Source: an uncultured Proteiniphilum sp. (GTDB taxonomy: Bacteria > Bacteroidota > Bacteroidia > Bacteroidales > Dysgonomonadaceae). Taken from it: a stretch of DNA of 64,000 nt. The stretch spans positions 1-64,000 of the forward strand of contig CAKMJT010000015.1 of assembly GCA_927407015.1 (NCBI GenBank). Direction: 5' to 3'. The translations under genes were made by a program, and so were the position numbers. The notes below the pieces were generated by a model. It had not been told where the DNA came from, made no database searches, and saw only the letters and a list, made by a program, of their open reading frames with translations. Below, piece after piece: positions 63,533-64,000 of the stretch. How positions within the stretch are numbered: position 1 is the first letter of the stretch; each line of letters starts with the position of its first letter.

Positions 63533-64000
63533 ATGAAACAAAAAGTAGTATTGGCATTCAGCGGCGGCTTGGACACGTCGTTCTGCGTTCCTTATCTGAT
63601 GAACGAGAAAGGGTTGGAAGTCCATACCGTGATCGTGAATACGGGCGGTTTCTCCGATGAGGAGGCAAAGCGCATTGAGGAGCGGGCACTCACACTGGGT
63701 GCGGCCACACACACCTGCATCGATGCCGCCGACGATTATTATACACGCGGCATCCGGTATCTGATTTACGGAAATGTGTTAAAAAACAACACCTATCCCT
63801 TGTCTGTTAGTTCTGAACGTTTTTTCCAGGCGATGGCTGTGCTGAATCATGTGAAGAAGCTGGGTGCCGAATATGTGGCACACGGCAGCACCGGAGCGGG
63901 GAACGATCAGGTACGGTTCGACCTGGTCTTCGAGGTGCTGGCTCCTGATGTCAGGATCATTGCGCCCATCCGGGAACTGGCCCTGTCTCGTCAGCAGGAG
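63533..64000 (+). CDS. argG: Argininosuccinate synthase (5' part, cut by window end)
   Basis: The first 156 codons are present and open to the window end. The ATP loop AFSGGLDTS lies at residues 8-16, and the reading continues through GNVLKNNTYPLSVSSERFFQ and AHGSTGAGNDQVRFDLVF, both typical of argG. It joins citrulline and aspartate in arginine synthesis. The ATG at 63533 is set by the family N-terminus (MKQKVVLAFSGG). Confidence 0.97.
   Translation, partial: MKQKVVLAFSGGLDTSFCVPYLMNEKGLEVHTVIVNTGGFSDEEAKRIEERALTLGAATHTCIDAADDYYTRGIRYLIYGNVLKNNTYPLSVSSERFFQAMAVLNHVKKLGAEYVAHGSTGAGNDQVRFDLVFEVLAPDVRIIAPIRELALSRQQE

Overview
The window is a typical chromosomal stretch of a Bacteroidetes bacterium, most likely order Bacteroidales near the Dysgonomonadaceae or Porphyromonadaceae. 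This is inferred from gene content, not from a 16S sequence. The evidence is a complete PorP/GldKLMN type IX secretion core, a MurF-Alr fusion, a primary sigma factor of about 286 residues, a short 3-phosphoglycerate dehydrogenase of the lysine type, DUF3078, DUF4834, DUF5063, DUF5683 and GSCFA proteins, and many copies of the phylum promoter element TAnnTTTG. No rRNA, tRNA or CRISPR array was recognised. Nearly all DNA is coding.

Layout. 1-139: probable outer end of an IS21-like element that continues left of the window. 278-6286 (minus): type IX secretion/gliding genes porP, gldK, gldL, gldM, gldN. 6427-11224 (minus): a VOC-fold protein, a short-chain reductase, a threonine-synthase-like enzyme and an alpha-oxoamine synthase. 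Together the last three fit a sulfonolipid (capnine) pathway. 11320-15050 (minus): DUF4834, pssA, psd, cvpA, murI and an OmpH/Skp chaperone, i.e. envelope lipid and wall genes. 15284-20312 (minus): rimP-nusA-infB with its own promoter and an intrinsic terminator in the leader. 20504-22892 (minus): a compact three-gene unit of a membrane protein, a cytoplasmic subtilase and a separate small propeptide-like protein. 23230-29308 (plus): DUF5063, a DEDD exonuclease, an RlmI-like methyltransferase, a possible small RNA, GSCFA and murF-alr. 29448-38877 (minus): OmpA, rpoD, degP, lysA with a glycosyltransferase, and lemA-TPM-TPM-miaA. 39183-40754 (plus): a DUF3078 outer-membrane protein. 40758-45833 (minus): fmt, a CLC channel, and a tightly overlapping recR-membrane protein-GNAT-tsaC operon. 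46018-50808 (plus): serA, serC, then a BlaI/M56 regulator pair. 51017-62436 (minus): PBP1, an outer-membrane barrel with a 995-residue TPR lipid-exported partner, DUF5683-parB-parA and a KamA-type radical SAM enzyme. 62686-64000 (plus): an arginine-rich leader ORF, a GNAT enzyme and the start of argG.

How the genes fit together. The first 11 kb is one uninterrupted same-strand run in which sulfonolipid synthesis leads into type IX secretion genes, with one clear promoter at its head (11286) and no convincing terminator inside. SerA and SerC make O-phosphoserine, the expected substrate of the putative cysteate synthase. The most unusual items are: the sulfonolipid/T9SS neighbourhood; the membrane protein-subtilase-propeptide operon; an M56 antirepressor whose second TonB domain is split by an inserted carboxypeptidase-regulatory-like domain; the terminator inside the rimP-nusA-infB leader; a near-leaderless peptide with tandem arginines before the argG region; and a family of degenerate TCAG/TTTCAC short tandem repeats that fills intergenic gaps.
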